Assembly (NCBI RefSeq): GCF_011039085.1
Contig: NZ_JAAKEI010000019.1
Coordinates: 1-47,931 of the forward strand
Length of the DNA stretch: 47,931 nucleotides
Source: Desulfovibrio sp. ZJ369
Lineage (GTDB): Bacteria > Desulfobacterota > Desulfovibrionia > Desulfovibrionales > Desulfovibrionaceae
Direction: 5' to 3'
Below, piece by piece: positions 8,344-17,582 of the stretch; positions within the stretch are counted from its first letter, which is position 1, and each line of letters begins with the position of its first letter. A program made the translations under genes and the position numbers. Below the pieces are notes generated by a model, which was not told where the DNA came from, did not search any database, and saw nothing but the letters and a program-made list of their open reading frames with translations.

Positions 8344-9396
8344 ATGTTCCCCACCATCACCGGCAGAAAAATCAAGAATGCCATCATCGGCTGCGGCCGC
8401 ATTTCCAAAAATCATTTCGGCTCCATCGAAAAGCACGCTGACAATATGGAGCTGGTGGCCATATGCGATAATAATCCCCAGGTGCTGGCCGCCCACTGCG
8501 AACAGTATCAGGTTCCCGGCTATGCCTCGCTTACCGAGCTGCTGGACCGATCCGACTGCGACATGGTGACCATCTGCACGCCCAGCGGCCTGCATCCGCA
8601 GATGGTCATCGAGGCTGCCCGATCCGGCAGGCATGTGATGACTGAAAAGCCCATGGCCACGCGATGGAAAGATGGCCTGGCCATGATCCAGGCCTGCGAC
8701 GATGCCAAGCGCCGTCTCTTTGTCATCAAGCAGAACCGCCGCAATGCCACGTTGCAGCTTCTCAAGCGCGCGGTGGACGAAAAGCGCTTCGGCAAGATCT
8801 ACATGGTTCACCTCAATGTGTTCTGGACGCGCCTCCAAGCATATTACGATTCCGCCAAATGGCGCGGCACCTGGGAGATGGACGGCGGCGCCTTTATGAA
8901 TCAGGCCAGCCACTATGTTGATCTGCTGGAATGGCTTATCGGTCCCATCGCCGATGTGCAAGCCATGACCGGCACCCTGGCCCGGAATATTGAAGTGGAG
9001 GACACGGGCGTGCTCAATGTGCGCTGGCGTAATGGCGCCCTGGGTTCCATGGCCGTGACGATGCTCACCTATCCCAAAAACCTGGAAGGCTCCATCACTA
9101 TCATCGGCGAAAAAGGGACCGCGCGTGTGGGAGGTGTGGCCGTCAACGAGATCCAAATCTGGGATTTCGCCGAGCCGAAAGAGTATGACGCTTCCATCCG
9201 GGAAGCCAGCTATGCGACAACCTCTGTGTACGGCTTCGGCCATCCGCTCTACTATAAGAATGTTATTGATGTGCTGCGTGGCGAGGCTGAGCCGGAAACC
9301 GACGGCCGCGAAGGCCTCAAGTCCCTGGAAGTGCTCATTGCGGCCTATCGCAGCGCACGGGATCACAGGACTATCTCCCTGCCGCTGGAATACTGA
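8344..9396 (+). CDS. wbpB: Gfo/Idh/MocA dehydrogenase, WbpB-like
   Basis: The 350-residue NAD(P)-dependent oxidoreductase has an N-terminal Rossmann domain starting IKNAIIGCGRISKNH, the family signature EKPMA near residues 101-106, and a C-terminal substrate domain with GGAFMNQASHYVDLLEW, which carries the usual catalytic His. In the WbpB role it oxidises C3 of UDP-N-acetylglucosaminuronate, preparing it for transamination by WbpE. Order and partners (WbpE remnant, then WbpD) support this. The start at 8344 has a strong GAGGAG ribosome site. It is intact. Confidence 0.8.
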   Translation: MFPTITGRKIKNAIIGCGRISKNHFGSIEKHADNMELVAICDNNPQVLAAHCEQYQVPGYASLTELLDRSDCDMVTICTPSGLHPQMVIEAARSGRHVMTEKPMATRWKDGLAMIQACDDAKRRLFVIKQNRRNATLQLLKRAVDEKRFGKIYMVHLNVFWTRLQAYYDSAKWRGTWEMDGGAFMNQASHYVDLLEWLIGPIADVQAMTGTLARNIEVEDTGVLNVRWRNGALGSMAVTMLTYPKNLEGSITIIGEKGTARVGGVAVNEIQIWDFAEPKEYDASIREASYATTSVYGFGHPLYYKNVIDVLRGEAEPETDGREGLKSLEVLIAAYRSARDHRTISLPLEY

Positions 9397-9452
9397 TTTC
9401 ATGCAAATGCTGGCTGCGGCCGCCATTAGCATTTTTCTACAGGAACTTTCTC

Positions 9453-9704
9453 ATGCAATTCATTGCTCTCGCGGCCCAGCAGGCGCGTATTCGCAGCCGC
9501 ATTGATGCCCGTATCAAGGCGGTTCTCGATCATGGCAAGTACATCATGGGGCCTGAAGTGGCCGAGCTGGAAGAACTCTTCTGTACCTTCACGGGTTCCC
9601 GTCACTGCATTACATGCGCGTCGGGCACAGATGCCCTGCTCATGCCCCTGGAAGAGGGGCAAATGCGACAGGTGGGCGCCGCCCTCAGGGAGGCTCTGGC
9701 ATGA
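9453..9704 (+). pseudogene. wbpE: DegT/DnrJ/EryC1 aminotransferase (WbpE-like) with the catalytic core deleted
   Basis: The 83-residue reading frame starts exactly like WbpE-type PLP aminotransferases (residues 1 to about 70: [45 protein letters not shown]). It then jumps directly to what looks like the last helix of the same protein ([17 protein letters not shown]). Family members are about 360-380 residues, so some 280-290 residues are missing. The loss includes the SxxxxK segment that binds PLP. The frame remains open and the TGA stop still overlaps the ATG of the next gene, so translational coupling to wbpD is kept. The enzyme cannot work. The usual role would be glutamate-dependent amination at C3 of the WbpB product. 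Confidence 0.8.
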
Positions 9705-10297
9705 GCGATACGCCCTGGTTTGCCCATGAGACCGCCTGGATCGACAATGGCGTCAGCATTGGCAGCGGCACAAAGATCTGGCACTTCAGCCATGTGATGT
9801 CCGGTTCCGTCATCGGTAAAGACTGCAATATTGGCCAAAATGTCGTCATTGGCCCTGATGCGGTTATCGGCAATGGCTGCAAGGTGCAGAACAACGTCAG
9901 CGTCTACAAGGGCGTCACCCTGGAAGATGGCGTCTTTTGCGGCCCCAGCATGGTCTTTACCAATGTTTTCAATCCGCGCGCCCATATCCGCCGCATGGAC
10001 AAAGCCCGGCCCACGCTGGTCAGGAAAGGGGCCAGCCTGGGCGCCAACTGCACGGTCGTCTGCGGGACGACCATCGGGCGCTATGCCTTTGTGGGAGCGG
10101 GCGCCGTGGTCACCCGCGACGTGCCTGACCATGCCCTCATCTACGGCAATCCCGCCCGGCAGCACGGCTGGGTCTGCCAGTGCGGCGAAAAGCTGGGGGA
10201 TGACCTGGTCTGTCCGGCCTGCCACCGGCAATATTGCCTGAATGACACTGTCTGCCATCCCACAAGCGAACAATGCCATCAGTTCCCAGGCAGGTAA
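9701..10297 (+). CDS. wbpD: hexapeptide-repeat N-acetyltransferase, WbpD-like
   Basis: The 198-residue protein is a left-handed beta-helix acetyltransferase that acetylates the 3-amino group of the UDP-sugar. Hexapeptide repeats run from about residue 15 to 150 ([53 protein letters not shown]). The [15 protein letters not shown] loop between them is characteristic of the WbpD group. The tail has a small zinc-ribbon-like cluster, CQCGEKL then CPAC, seen in many relatives. The ATG at 9701 overlaps the stop of the deleted wbpE as ATGA. It is intact but has no upstream enzyme to feed it from this locus. Confidence 0.85.
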   Translation: MSDTPWFAHETAWIDNGVSIGSGTKIWHFSHVMSGSVIGKDCNIGQNVVIGPDAVIGNGCKVQNNVSVYKGVTLEDGVFCGPSMVFTNVFNPRAHIRRMDKARPTLVRKGASLGANCTVVCGTTIGRYAFVGAGAVVTRDVPDHALIYGNPARQHGWVCQCGEKLGDDLVCPACHRQYCLNDTVCHPTSEQCHQFPGR

Positions 10298-10301
10298 CAG
10301 G

Positions 10302-11414
10302 ATGAAAACGGTCTCGTTTATTACCGGGCATTACTATCCGTCCAAACGTCGCGCCGGTTTTCATAATCTGGCAGATGCCGCGCTCAGACTGGGCTATCAT
10401 GTCAACTTCATCACAGTCGGCTACAGCCTTCTTTCCTATCTGCGGAACGATTATCGGATCCACAGCGCAGGCATCCGTCAGAATCATAACCGCGTTGTTT
10501 CCCTGCGGGAAAATTTCGACTCCTACGTCCATTTTACTCCCTGGCATCCCATGACGCTGCTGCTGCCGCCACTGAATCGTCTGAGCATGCGCTGGATGGA
10601 TCGCTACGGTCAGGGGAATCTGGGAAATCTGCTTCTCCTTGTCAAAAAAACAGATGTCTTTGTCTTTGAAAGCGGCCCCGGTCTGTTCCTTTTTCGTCGG
10701 TTCCAGCAGGAAAATCCTGCCGCACGCATGGTCTATCGCGTGTCGGATGATATCAGGACTCTGGGATCGACCCACCCCCGACTCATCGAATGGGAACGGG
10801 AAATCGTTCCCGATTTTGACTACATCAGTGTTCCCAGCGCCGTTATGCTGGACATGTTTCCGGGAGTCTCCGTTGCCCTGGACCGGCACGGTCTCGACAC
10901 GCAAGCCTATGATGCCTGCACCCGGTCCCCGTATGAAGCGGGCACGCGCAATGCCATCTTTGTGGGCACAGGGTATATGGACAACGATTTTCTGCGTGCG
11001 GCTGCGACGGCACACCCCCAGTGCATGTTCCACATTATCGGCCCCATAACTGATGCACTGCATCTGGGCAATGTCCGCTTCCTGGGAGAGCTGCCCTTCA
11101 CGGCAACGCTTCCCTACATCAAGTTTGCGGATGTGGGTCTGGGCATCAGAATGTTCCGCAAGGGCTTCATATCGACACTTACCGACTCCCTCAAGATCAT
11201 CCAGTACCGCTACTGCGGCCTGCCCATTGTCTCACCGGACTTTCTCGACCTGCACCGCGAAGGCGTCTTTTACTACCATCCAGGCGACCCGCTCTCTTGT
11301 GCCGCAGCCATGGAGCATGCCCTGCAGCATGGCCGGCATAGTGAATACGCCGACGAAGTCCACTCCTGGGATGAAGTAGCCCGCACCATTTTGGAATCCG
11401 TCTCTCACCGTTGA
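10302..11414 (+). CDS. GumK-like GT-B glycosyltransferase
   Basis: The 370-residue protein starts at an ATG 4 nt after wbpD and is the last gene of this operon. The N-terminal domain begins KTVSFITGHYYPSKRRAGF and has YRVSDDI in the middle. The C-terminal domain has AIFVGTGYMDNDFL, FHIIGPI and a conserved Lys-containing segment, TDSLKIIQYRYCGLPIV. This arrangement resembles the GumK glucuronosyltransferase (GT70) family and related GT-B enzymes. GumK transfers glucuronic acid, so a uronic acid donor would fit the operon. The family call is moderate and the donor is inferred. Confidence 0.6.
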   Translation: MKTVSFITGHYYPSKRRAGFHNLADAALRLGYHVNFITVGYSLLSYLRNDYRIHSAGIRQNHNRVVSLRENFDSYVHFTPWHPMTLLLPPLNRLSMRWMDRYGQGNLGNLLLLVKKTDVFVFESGPGLFLFRRFQQENPAARMVYRVSDDIRTLGSTHPRLIEWEREIVPDFDYISVPSAVMLDMFPGVSVALDRHGLDTQAYDACTRSPYEAGTRNAIFVGTGYMDNDFLRAAATAHPQCMFHIIGPITDALHLGNVRFLGELPFTATLPYIKFADVGLGIRMFRKGFISTLTDSLKIIQYRYCGLPIVSPDFLDLHREGVFYYHPGDPLSCAAAMEHALQHGRHSEYADEVHSWDEVARTILESVSHR

Positions 11415-11595
11415 GGAGAGCAGTTCTGAAGCTGGCCATCGTCCGCTGATAGACGCTGGCCAGACGACATATAGGCCGCTCTCCATCGGGAACCACGCTA
11501 AAACTGCGAAGATCCACTCTCAGGCTGCGCCGTAAAACTGTACAACAGTCTCCCCCCGCATCCTTGTCTCCCCTGTATTTCCCCGTCGCCGTCAC

Positions 11596-11614
11596 CAGGC
11601 TGTAACACAGCCTG
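11596..11614. promoter_or_regulatory. inverted repeat upstream of the phosphate transporter
   Basis: CAGGCTGT and ACAGCCTG surround AAC, forming a perfect 8-bp inverted repeat 50 bp before the pit start. It contains CTGTAACA, which resembles one half of a Pho box, but a second half-site with proper spacing is not visible. The whole spacer 11415-11663 shows no gene. It could be an operator or only a transcript hairpin. Confidence 0.3.
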
Positions 11615-11663
11615 CCTACACAGAACAGGCCTCATTCTCAGACTATTCCGCAGGAGACGGGAC

Positions 11664-13937
11664 ATGGAAAGCATCTTTCTACTCATGCTGGTATTTCTGG
11701 CCATCCTGGCCGCAGTGGACCTCTTTGTGGGCGTCAGCAACGACGCCGTCAACTTTCTCAACTCGGCCATAGGCTCGCGCATCGCCAGCTTCAAGGTCAT
11801 CATGGTGGTGGCCAGCATCGGCGTGCTGCTGGGCTCCACCTTTTCCAGCGGCATGATGGAGATCGCCCGCAGCGGGGTCTTCAATCCCGGAATGTTCACC
11901 TTCAACGAGATCATCATCATTTTCTTCGCCGTGATGATCACCGACGCCCTGATGCTGGACGCCTTCAACTCCATGGGCCTGCCCACCTCCACCACCGTGT
12001 CCATCGTCTTCGAGCTGCTGGGCGGGGCCGTGGCCGCGGCCCTCATCAAGATCGCCACATCGGGCATCCTGCTCTCCCAGCTGGGGGATTTCATCAACAG
12101 CCAGAAGGCCCTGGCCATCGTGTCCGGCATCCTCATCTCCGTGGTGGTGGCCTTCGTGGCCGGTGTGGTGGTGCAGTACATCACCCGCCTGATCTTCACC
12201 TTCCACTATGAGCGCATGTACCGCCGCATCGGCGGCATCTTCGGCGGCCTGTCCCTGACGGCCATTTTCTACTTTCTGATCATGAAAGGCGCCAAGGGCG
12301 CGTCCTTCATGAAGCCGGAATACCTGGCCTGGATCAATGCCCACACCCTGTCCATCCTGCTGGTGCTGTTCGCGGGCCTGAGCGTGGTTCTGCACCTGCT
12401 CATGGCGCGCCGCGGCGTCAACATCTTCAAGATCGTCATCCTGGCCGGCACCTTTGCCCTGGCCTTCGCCTTTGCCGGCAACGACCTGGTCAACTTCGTG
12501 GGCGTGCCGCTGGCCGCCTGGGAAAGCTGGCAGCAGTTCACCGCCAGCGGCATGGCCCCCGATGCCTTCACCATGGAGGGCCTGCGCAAGGCCGTGCAGA
12601 CGCCCACCTTCTACCTGCTGCTCTCCGGCCTGATCATGGTGCTGACCCTGTGGTTCTCCAAAAAGGCCCACCGCGTGGTGCAGACCTCCATCAACCTGAG
12701 CAGCAGCACGCGCGGCGATCAGGAACAGTTCGGATCCTCCCTGCCCGGCCGTCTCATCGTGCGCGCGGGCCTGAGCGCCAGCAAGACCCTGCGCCAGATC
12801 CTGCCCGCTTCGCTCTTCACTGCCCTCGAAAGCCGCATGCAGCCCGTGGAACAGGTCAAGGGCGCGCCCGTGCTGCCCTTCGACCAGGTGCGCGCCGCCA
12901 TCAATCTGGTGGTTGCCAGTATCCTCATCGCCTCGGCCACGTCCCTCAAGCTGCCCCTGTCCACCACCTATGTGACCTTCATGGTGGCCATGGGCTCCTC
13001 CTTCGCCGATGGCGCCTGGAACCGTGAGAGCGCCGTCTACCGCATCTCCGGCGTGCTGACCGTCATCAGCGGCTGGTTCCTGACCGCCATGTGCGCCTTC
13101 AGCGCCTGCGCCCTGATCACCTGGGTCCTGTTCAAGGGCGGCAGCGTGGCGGCCGTTCTCCTCATGCTGGTGGCCGTGGTCAGCCTGGTGCGCTCCAATT
13201 TCTTCGGCAAGAAGAAGGAAGAGAGCAGCTTCGACATCGTGACCAGCAACACCGACAAGGACAGCATCCGCGCCCATATCGGCGCTTCGGTGGACGAAAT
13301 CAGCGATACCGCCGTGCGCCTGATGCTCGAAGGCATTAGCGCCTTCCAGGCCGAGGACGCGAAGAATCTGAACCGTTGCAAGAACGAAGCCATGAACCTT
13401 TTTGAAGACATCTCGCGCTCCCGCGGCTCCTACTACCGCATGGCCCTGCGCGGCGGCGGCGACGATCTGGACAACGAAGCGCGGCATATCTACTACCGCA
13501 TCTTCAACGGCATGAAGGAACTGAGCCACGATCTGCACGCGGTGCTGGGCATGTCCGCCAACCATATCGCCAACCGCCACCGCCCCTACAGCGGCACGCT
13601 GGGCGACAATCTGGAAAAGATGCCGGACATCCTGGACGACGCCGCCCGAAACTTCCGGGCCTATGCCGCAGGCGAGGGCTCCCGCGCCGCGTTCTCGGCC
13701 TATGCCGACCATTGCTCTTCCCGCATCAGCAAAATCCAGATCGAACTCTTGCAGCGCATTGATACCGAAGGCCTGTCCATGCGCAGCAGTGACCTGTATC
13801 TGAACTACCTGCAGTTCGCCCGCGCCTTCATCAACCGTTTCACCATCGTGGCCCTGCTGGAACGCGACCTCAACGACGCCTGCCGCCGCGACGCCGCCCT
13901 CAAGGAAGAAGCGGCTGCCGCTCCGGTCCGGGCCTGA
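11664..13937 (+). CDS. PiT-family inorganic phosphate transporter with PhoU-like C-terminal domain
   Basis: The 757-residue inner-membrane protein has the two PiT signature repeats, SNDAVNFLNSAIGS near residues 28-41 and GNDLVNFVGVPLA near 271-283. About ten hydrophobic segments run up to residue 520. The last 220 residues are soluble and helical (SVDEISDTAVRLMLEG, RHIYYRIFNGMKELSHDL), resembling PhoU. Plain PitA proteins have about 500 residues, so the extra domain explains the length. PiT proteins carry phosphate or metal-phosphate by cation symport. The fused PhoU-like part may gate it. The gene stands alone, with a spacer of 249 bp upstream and a terminator after it. Confidence 0.85.
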   Translation: MESIFLLMLVFLAILAAVDLFVGVSNDAVNFLNSAIGSRIASFKVIMVVASIGVLLGSTFSSGMMEIARSGVFNPGMFTFNEIIIIFFAVMITDALMLDAFNSMGLPTSTTVSIVFELLGGAVAAALIKIATSGILLSQLGDFINSQKALAIVSGILISVVVAFVAGVVVQYITRLIFTFHYERMYRRIGGIFGGLSLTAIFYFLIMKGAKGASFMKPEYLAWINAHTLSILLVLFAGLSVVLHLLMARRGVNIFKIVILAGTFALAFAFAGNDLVNFVGVPLAAWESWQQFTASGMAPDAFTMEGLRKAVQTPTFYLLLSGLIMVLTLWFSKKAHRVVQTSINLSSSTRGDQEQFGSSLPGRLIVRAGLSASKTLRQILPASLFTALESRMQPVEQVKGAPVLPFDQVRAAINLVVASILIASATSLKLPLSTTYVTFMVAMGSSFADGAWNRESAVYRISGVLTVISGWFLTAMCAFSACALITWVLFKGGSVAAVLLMLVAVVSLVRSNFFGKKKEESSFDIVTSNTDKDSIRAHIGASVDEISDTAVRLMLEGISAFQAEDAKNLNRCKNEAMNLFEDISRSRGSYYRMALRGGGDDLDNEARHIYYRIFNGMKELSHDLHAVLGMSANHIANRHRPYSGTLGDNLEKMPDILDDAARNFRAYAAGEGSRAAFSAYADHCSSRISKIQIELLQRIDTEGLSMRSSDLYLNYLQFARAFINRFTIVALLERDLNDACRRDAALKEEAAAAPVRA

Positions 13938-13967
13938 GGACGGACACAGACAGACTGACCGCCGGGG

Positions 13968-13995
13968 AAGGCCCTCCGCATGGAGGGCCTTTTTT
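13968..13995 (+). terminator. intrinsic terminator of the phosphate transporter gene
   Basis: A 10-bp stem AAGGCCCTCC with loop GCAT and its exact complement is followed by a T run. It begins 31 nt past the TGA at 13937. Confidence 0.85.
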
Positions 13996-14043
13996 CGCGG
14001 CCTGCGGTCATCGGACGTGCCGGGGACTCCCTGCGGAAAGTGA

Positions 14044-14075
14044 GAGCTGACCCTGATTTCATGAGCAAAACGCTC
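14044..14075. repeat. degenerate copy of the 32-33 bp palindromic element
   Basis: The right half, ATTTCATGAGCAAAACGCTC, matches the right half of the element at 23371-23403 with two differences. The left half begins GAGC but has otherwise drifted, so only the outer bases pair. It lies in the spacer before the UvrD/PcrA gene. Confidence 0.5.
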
Positions 14076-14154
14076 TCCTGTTCCGATGCGTCTGCCCTGG
14101 CCGGGCCCGGCTCTGGCTCTGGCCTGCCGGAAGCGATTATGCTATGCTCCCGTC

Positions 14155-16398
14155 ATGATTGAGTACGCCCAGGCACTGAATGAGGCCCAGTATGCGGCAG
14201 CCACCAGCGGCGACGGGCCGGTGCTGGTGGTGGCCGGCGCAGGCAGCGGCAAAACCCGCACCATTGTCTATCGTCTGGCCTGGCTGGCCGAGCATGGCGT
14301 CTCCCCGGCCTCCATTCTGCTGTTGACCTTCACCCGCAAGGCCGCGCAGGAAATGCTCCAGCGCGCCGGCATGTTGCTGGGGCAGGGGCTGTCCGGCACG
14401 CAGGGCGGCACGTTCCACGCCTTTGCCTATGCCGCGCTGCGCCGCTGGCATCCGGCCTGGCTCGGCGAGCGGGCCTTTACGGTCATGGATTCGGCCGACA
14501 TTGCCGCCGCGATCAAACAGTGCAAGGACGAGCTCAAACTGGGCCGGAACGACCGCTCCTTTCCCAAAACACAAAGCATTGTGGGTTTTTTGAGCAAGGC
14601 CCGGAACAAGGAACTTGCGCTGGACGAGGTGCTGCAACGCGAGGCATTTCATCTTTTGCCCCACGCCGAGGCTCTGGCGGCTCTGGGCGCTGCCTATGAC
14701 GCCTACCGCCGCGAAAAGGGCCTGCTGGATTACGATGATCTGCTCTTCGAGCTGGAGGCCCTGCTGCGCCAGAACGCGCAGGCCGCCCTTGCCCTGCGCG
14801 AGCGTTTCAGCCACATTCTGGTGGACGAATATCAGGACACCAATCTTGTGCAGGCCCGTATTGTGCGCCTGCTGGCCGGGCCGGAGGAGGGGAAGCCGGG
14901 CAACGTGATGGCTGTGGGCGACGAAGCCCAGTCCATTTACGCCTTTCGCGGGGCGAACGTGCGCAATATTCTGGACTTTCCCAAACTTTTTCCGGGCACG
15001 CGGCTGATCCGCCTGGAAGAGAATTACCGCTCCACCAAACCGATCCTGGATGTGGCCAACAGTCTGCTTTCCCATGCGGCCGAGTCTTTCCGCAAAACGC
15101 TCTTCACCCGCAAGGAGGGCGGCGAACCCGTGCGCCTGATCACGCCGCTCAGCGACATGAGCCAGGCCAAGCTGGTGGTGCGGCGCATTGAGGAACTTTT
15201 GCGCGAGCATCTGCCCCATGAGATCGCGGTGCTCTTCCGCGCGGGCTTTCATTCCTACAATCTGGAAATGGCCCTGAATCAGGCGGGCATCCCCTTTCGC
15301 AAATACGGCGGCCTGCGCTATACCGAGGCCGCGCACGTCAAGGACGTGATCGCCTACGCGCGGCTTCTGCTCAACCCCCTGGATCTGCCGGCTTTTGCGC
15401 GGGTGGCGGCCCTGCACAGCGGCATCGGGCCCAAAACCGTGCAAAAGCTGTATGCGGTGGTCCTGAGCGGCGACGCCACCGCCGTGGAAAAGGCCTTTGC
15501 CCGCTATCCCGGCCTGTTGGAAGACATGCGCTTTGTGGACGGGCTGCGCGCCACGCCGCAAAGCCCGGCCGCCACATTCGGCGCCGTGCTGGAGCACTAC
15601 CGGCCCATGCTGGAAAACGCGTATCCCGAAGACTGGCCCCGCCGCCAGCAGGGCCTGGAGGAAATCATCCAGATGGCCGCGGGTTATGCCGCGCTGGATC
15701 TTTTTGTGGCGGATCTGGCCCTGGAGTCGCCGGAAGAAGACGAGAACGACAACGAGGGGCGGATCACGCTTTCCACGGTACATTCCGCCAAGGGCCTGGA
15801 ATGGAATGCCGTGCTGATCATCGATCTGGTGGAAGATCGTTTCCCTTCCCGCCATGCCCTGGCCCGGCCGGAGGATTTTGAGGAAGAGCGCCGCCTGATG
15901 TATGTGGCCTGCACCCGCGCCCGCAAGAATCTGGATCTCTATGCCCCGGCTTCCCTGTACAGCCGCGCCGAACGCGGCAGCCTGCATGTGAACCAGAGCC
16001 CCTTTGTGCGCGAATTGGGTCCCGGCCTGGTCCAGGAATGGGTGGAAGGCTTCGGCGGTATGCTCAGCCCGCGCGTCACGGCTCCGGCTTTGGAAAAAAA
16101 CGCGGCCGTGCGCCTCCTGCCGCGCCCCCGTCAGCCTGTTCCGGATCTCGCCGCCTTTGACGACTGCCAGCTTCGGCCGGAAGAGGCCGCCCCGGCATCC
16201 CCCGCCGGGCGCGAGGCTTCCGCGCGCGCGCCTGCCGCCGGGCCCGGCGCGGCAGACGGCCCACTCTGTTACTGCCGCCACCGCATCTTCGGCCGGGGCA
16301 AGATCATCAGGCATCTGCCGCCGGACAAGGTGCAGGTGAACTTTCCCGGCTTCGGACTCAAAACCATTCTGAGCGAATACCTGCTCATGGAGAACTGA
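14155..16398 (+). CDS. UvrD/PcrA-type superfamily 1 DNA helicase
   Basis: The 747-residue helicase has a complete SF1A motif set: a Q-motif-like start (LNEAQYAA), Walker A GAGSGKT (about 28-34), LTFTRKAAQEML, DEYQDTN (motif II, near 224), QSIYAFRGA (motif III, near 259), LEENYRS (motif IV) and TVHSAKGLEWN (motif V, near 542). Motif VI follows with YVACTRARKNL. The end has a Tudor-like domain (FGRGKIIRHL, VNFPGFGLKTIL) that in PcrA/UvrD contacts RNA polymerase. The start is set at the ATG at 14155 by homology; no strong ribosome site is seen. It unwinds 3' to 5' in excision and mismatch repair. It runs directly into thiL, with 1 nt between stop and start. Confidence 0.9.
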   Translation: MIEYAQALNEAQYAAATSGDGPVLVVAGAGSGKTRTIVYRLAWLAEHGVSPASILLLTFTRKAAQEMLQRAGMLLGQGLSGTQGGTFHAFAYAALRRWHPAWLGERAFTVMDSADIAAAIKQCKDELKLGRNDRSFPKTQSIVGFLSKARNKELALDEVLQREAFHLLPHAEALAALGAAYDAYRREKGLLDYDDLLFELEALLRQNAQAALALRERFSHILVDEYQDTNLVQARIVRLLAGPEEGKPGNVMAVGDEAQSIYAFRGANVRNILDFPKLFPGTRLIRLEENYRSTKPILDVANSLLSHAAESFRKTLFTRKEGGEPVRLITPLSDMSQAKLVVRRIEELLREHLPHEIAVLFRAGFHSYNLEMALNQAGIPFRKYGGLRYTEAAHVKDVIAYARLLLNPLDLPAFARVAALHSGIGPKTVQKLYAVVLSGDATAVEKAFARYPGLLEDMRFVDGLRATPQSPAATFGAVLEHYRPMLENAYPEDWPRRQQGLEEIIQMAAGYAALDLFVADLALESPEEDENDNEGRITLSTVHSAKGLEWNAVLIIDLVEDRFPSRHALARPEDFEEERRLMYVACTRARKNLDLYAPASLYSRAERGSLHVNQSPFVRELGPGLVQEWVEGFGGMLSPRVTAPALEKNAAVRLLPRPRQPVPDLAAFDDCQLRPEEAAPASPAGREASARAPAAGPGAADGPLCYCRHRIFGRGKIIRHLPPDKVQVNFPGFGLKTILSEYLLMEN

Positions 16399-16399
16399 C

Positions 16400-17509
16400 A
16401 TGCTCCGGGTTCCGGTTCTGCCGGCCGATCAGCCGCCCTCGCAACCGCTTTCGGAAGACGGCATCCTGGCCTGTCTGGCGCGCCATTTTCCGCAGACGCA
16501 TCCTTCACTGCTTTTGGGCAGGGGCGACGACTGCGCCGTGCTCAGGGCCGGGCGTCCGCTCTGCGTGAGCAGCGATCTTTTTCTGGAAGACGTTCACTTC
16601 CGGCGCAGCTATTTCGCGGCCCAGGACATCGGGCACAAGGCCCTGGCCGTGAACATCAGCGACCTGGCGGCCTGCGGGGCCCGGCCCCTGGCCTTCACGC
16701 TCAATCTGGGGCTGCCCTGCTGGGCGGATATGGCCTGGCTGGAGCGTTTTTTCACGGGCATGGCCGCCCTGGCCACGCAACAGCGCATGGCCCTGGCCGG
16801 AGGCGATCTGTCGCGCTGCGAGCGCCTGCACATTTCCGTGACGGTCTGGGGCGAGGCCGCCCATCCCGGCGGTTTTCTGGTGCGCGGCGGCAGTATGCCC
16901 GGGGACAGTCTTTTTGTGGTGGGCAGCCTGGGGCTGGCGCGCGTGGGCCTGCATGTTCTGGAAAATGACGGCAGCGCCGCGCTGGCAGACTGGCCCGCGG
17001 CCTGCGCCGCGCATTTGCGCCCGGAACCGCAGGTGGATGCTGGCCTGATGCTGGCCAGAGCCGGTTTCAACGCCCGGCCGCCTGCGCTCATGGATCTTTC
17101 CGACGGCATCATGCGCGATCTGCCCCGCCTCCTGGGCCTGAGCGGCGAACTGCGCGCCGGAGCCGAAAACGCGGGAACCCGCGCAAGCGCCCGGACTTCC
17201 GGCCTGGGCGCGGCCATCCTGCTGCCCCAGGGCCTGCTCCATGCCGAAGTGCTGCGCTATGCCGCCATGCACGGCAAAAATCCCGTGCATGAGGCGCTGC
17301 TGGGCGGGGAAGATTACGCCCTGCTGGGTTCCTGCGCGCCGGACATGCTGCCGTCCCTGCACGCGGCCATTCCCGGCTTTATGAGCATCGGCACAGTCAC
17401 GGCCGGGGGCGGCATTACCTGCAACAATGAAGAGTTGGATCCATGCGGCGACCCGCGCGGCTTTGATCATTTCGAGCAGGGCTGCGGCAGGGAGAATTTT
17501 TCACAATGA
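16400..17509 (+). CDS. thiL: thiamine-monophosphate kinase
   Basis: The 369-residue protein phosphorylates thiamine monophosphate to the diphosphate, the last step of cofactor synthesis. Typical ThiL features are GRGDDCAVL (magnesium-binding Asp pair near residue 42), SSDLFLEDVHFRR, then HKALAVNISDLAACGARP, and GGDLSR. The C-terminal domain has MDLSDGIMRDLPRL and GGEDYALL. It is slightly longer than usual, with a low-complexity stretch near 250-270. It follows the helicase gene by 1 nt, so the two are probably cotranscribed. Confidence 0.9.
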   Translation: MLRVPVLPADQPPSQPLSEDGILACLARHFPQTHPSLLLGRGDDCAVLRAGRPLCVSSDLFLEDVHFRRSYFAAQDIGHKALAVNISDLAACGARPLAFTLNLGLPCWADMAWLERFFTGMAALATQQRMALAGGDLSRCERLHISVTVWGEAAHPGGFLVRGGSMPGDSLFVVGSLGLARVGLHVLENDGSAALADWPAACAAHLRPEPQVDAGLMLARAGFNARPPALMDLSDGIMRDLPRLLGLSGELRAGAENAGTRASARTSGLGAAILLPQGLLHAEVLRYAAMHGKNPVHEALLGGEDYALLGSCAPDMLPSLHAAIPGFMSIGTVTAGGGITCNNEELDPCGDPRGFDHFEQGCGRENFSQ

Positions 17510-17582
17510 GAAGCAACTTGGGACAGATGCAGCCGCGCACATGCCCTTTTGTTCCACGCGGCGCGGTTCCACAGGAGAACGC

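Noticed and set aside
11679..13712. 677-codon open frame on the minus strand across the phosphate transporter
   Set aside because: It is His/Gly/Gln-rich without any known fold and lies antisense to a gene with clear motifs; such frames are usual in GC-rich DNA.
14137..16401. 754-codon open frame on the minus strand across the UvrD gene
   Set aside because: Composition is that of an antisense shadow (Gln/His/Gly/Val-rich) and the plus strand encodes every helicase motif.
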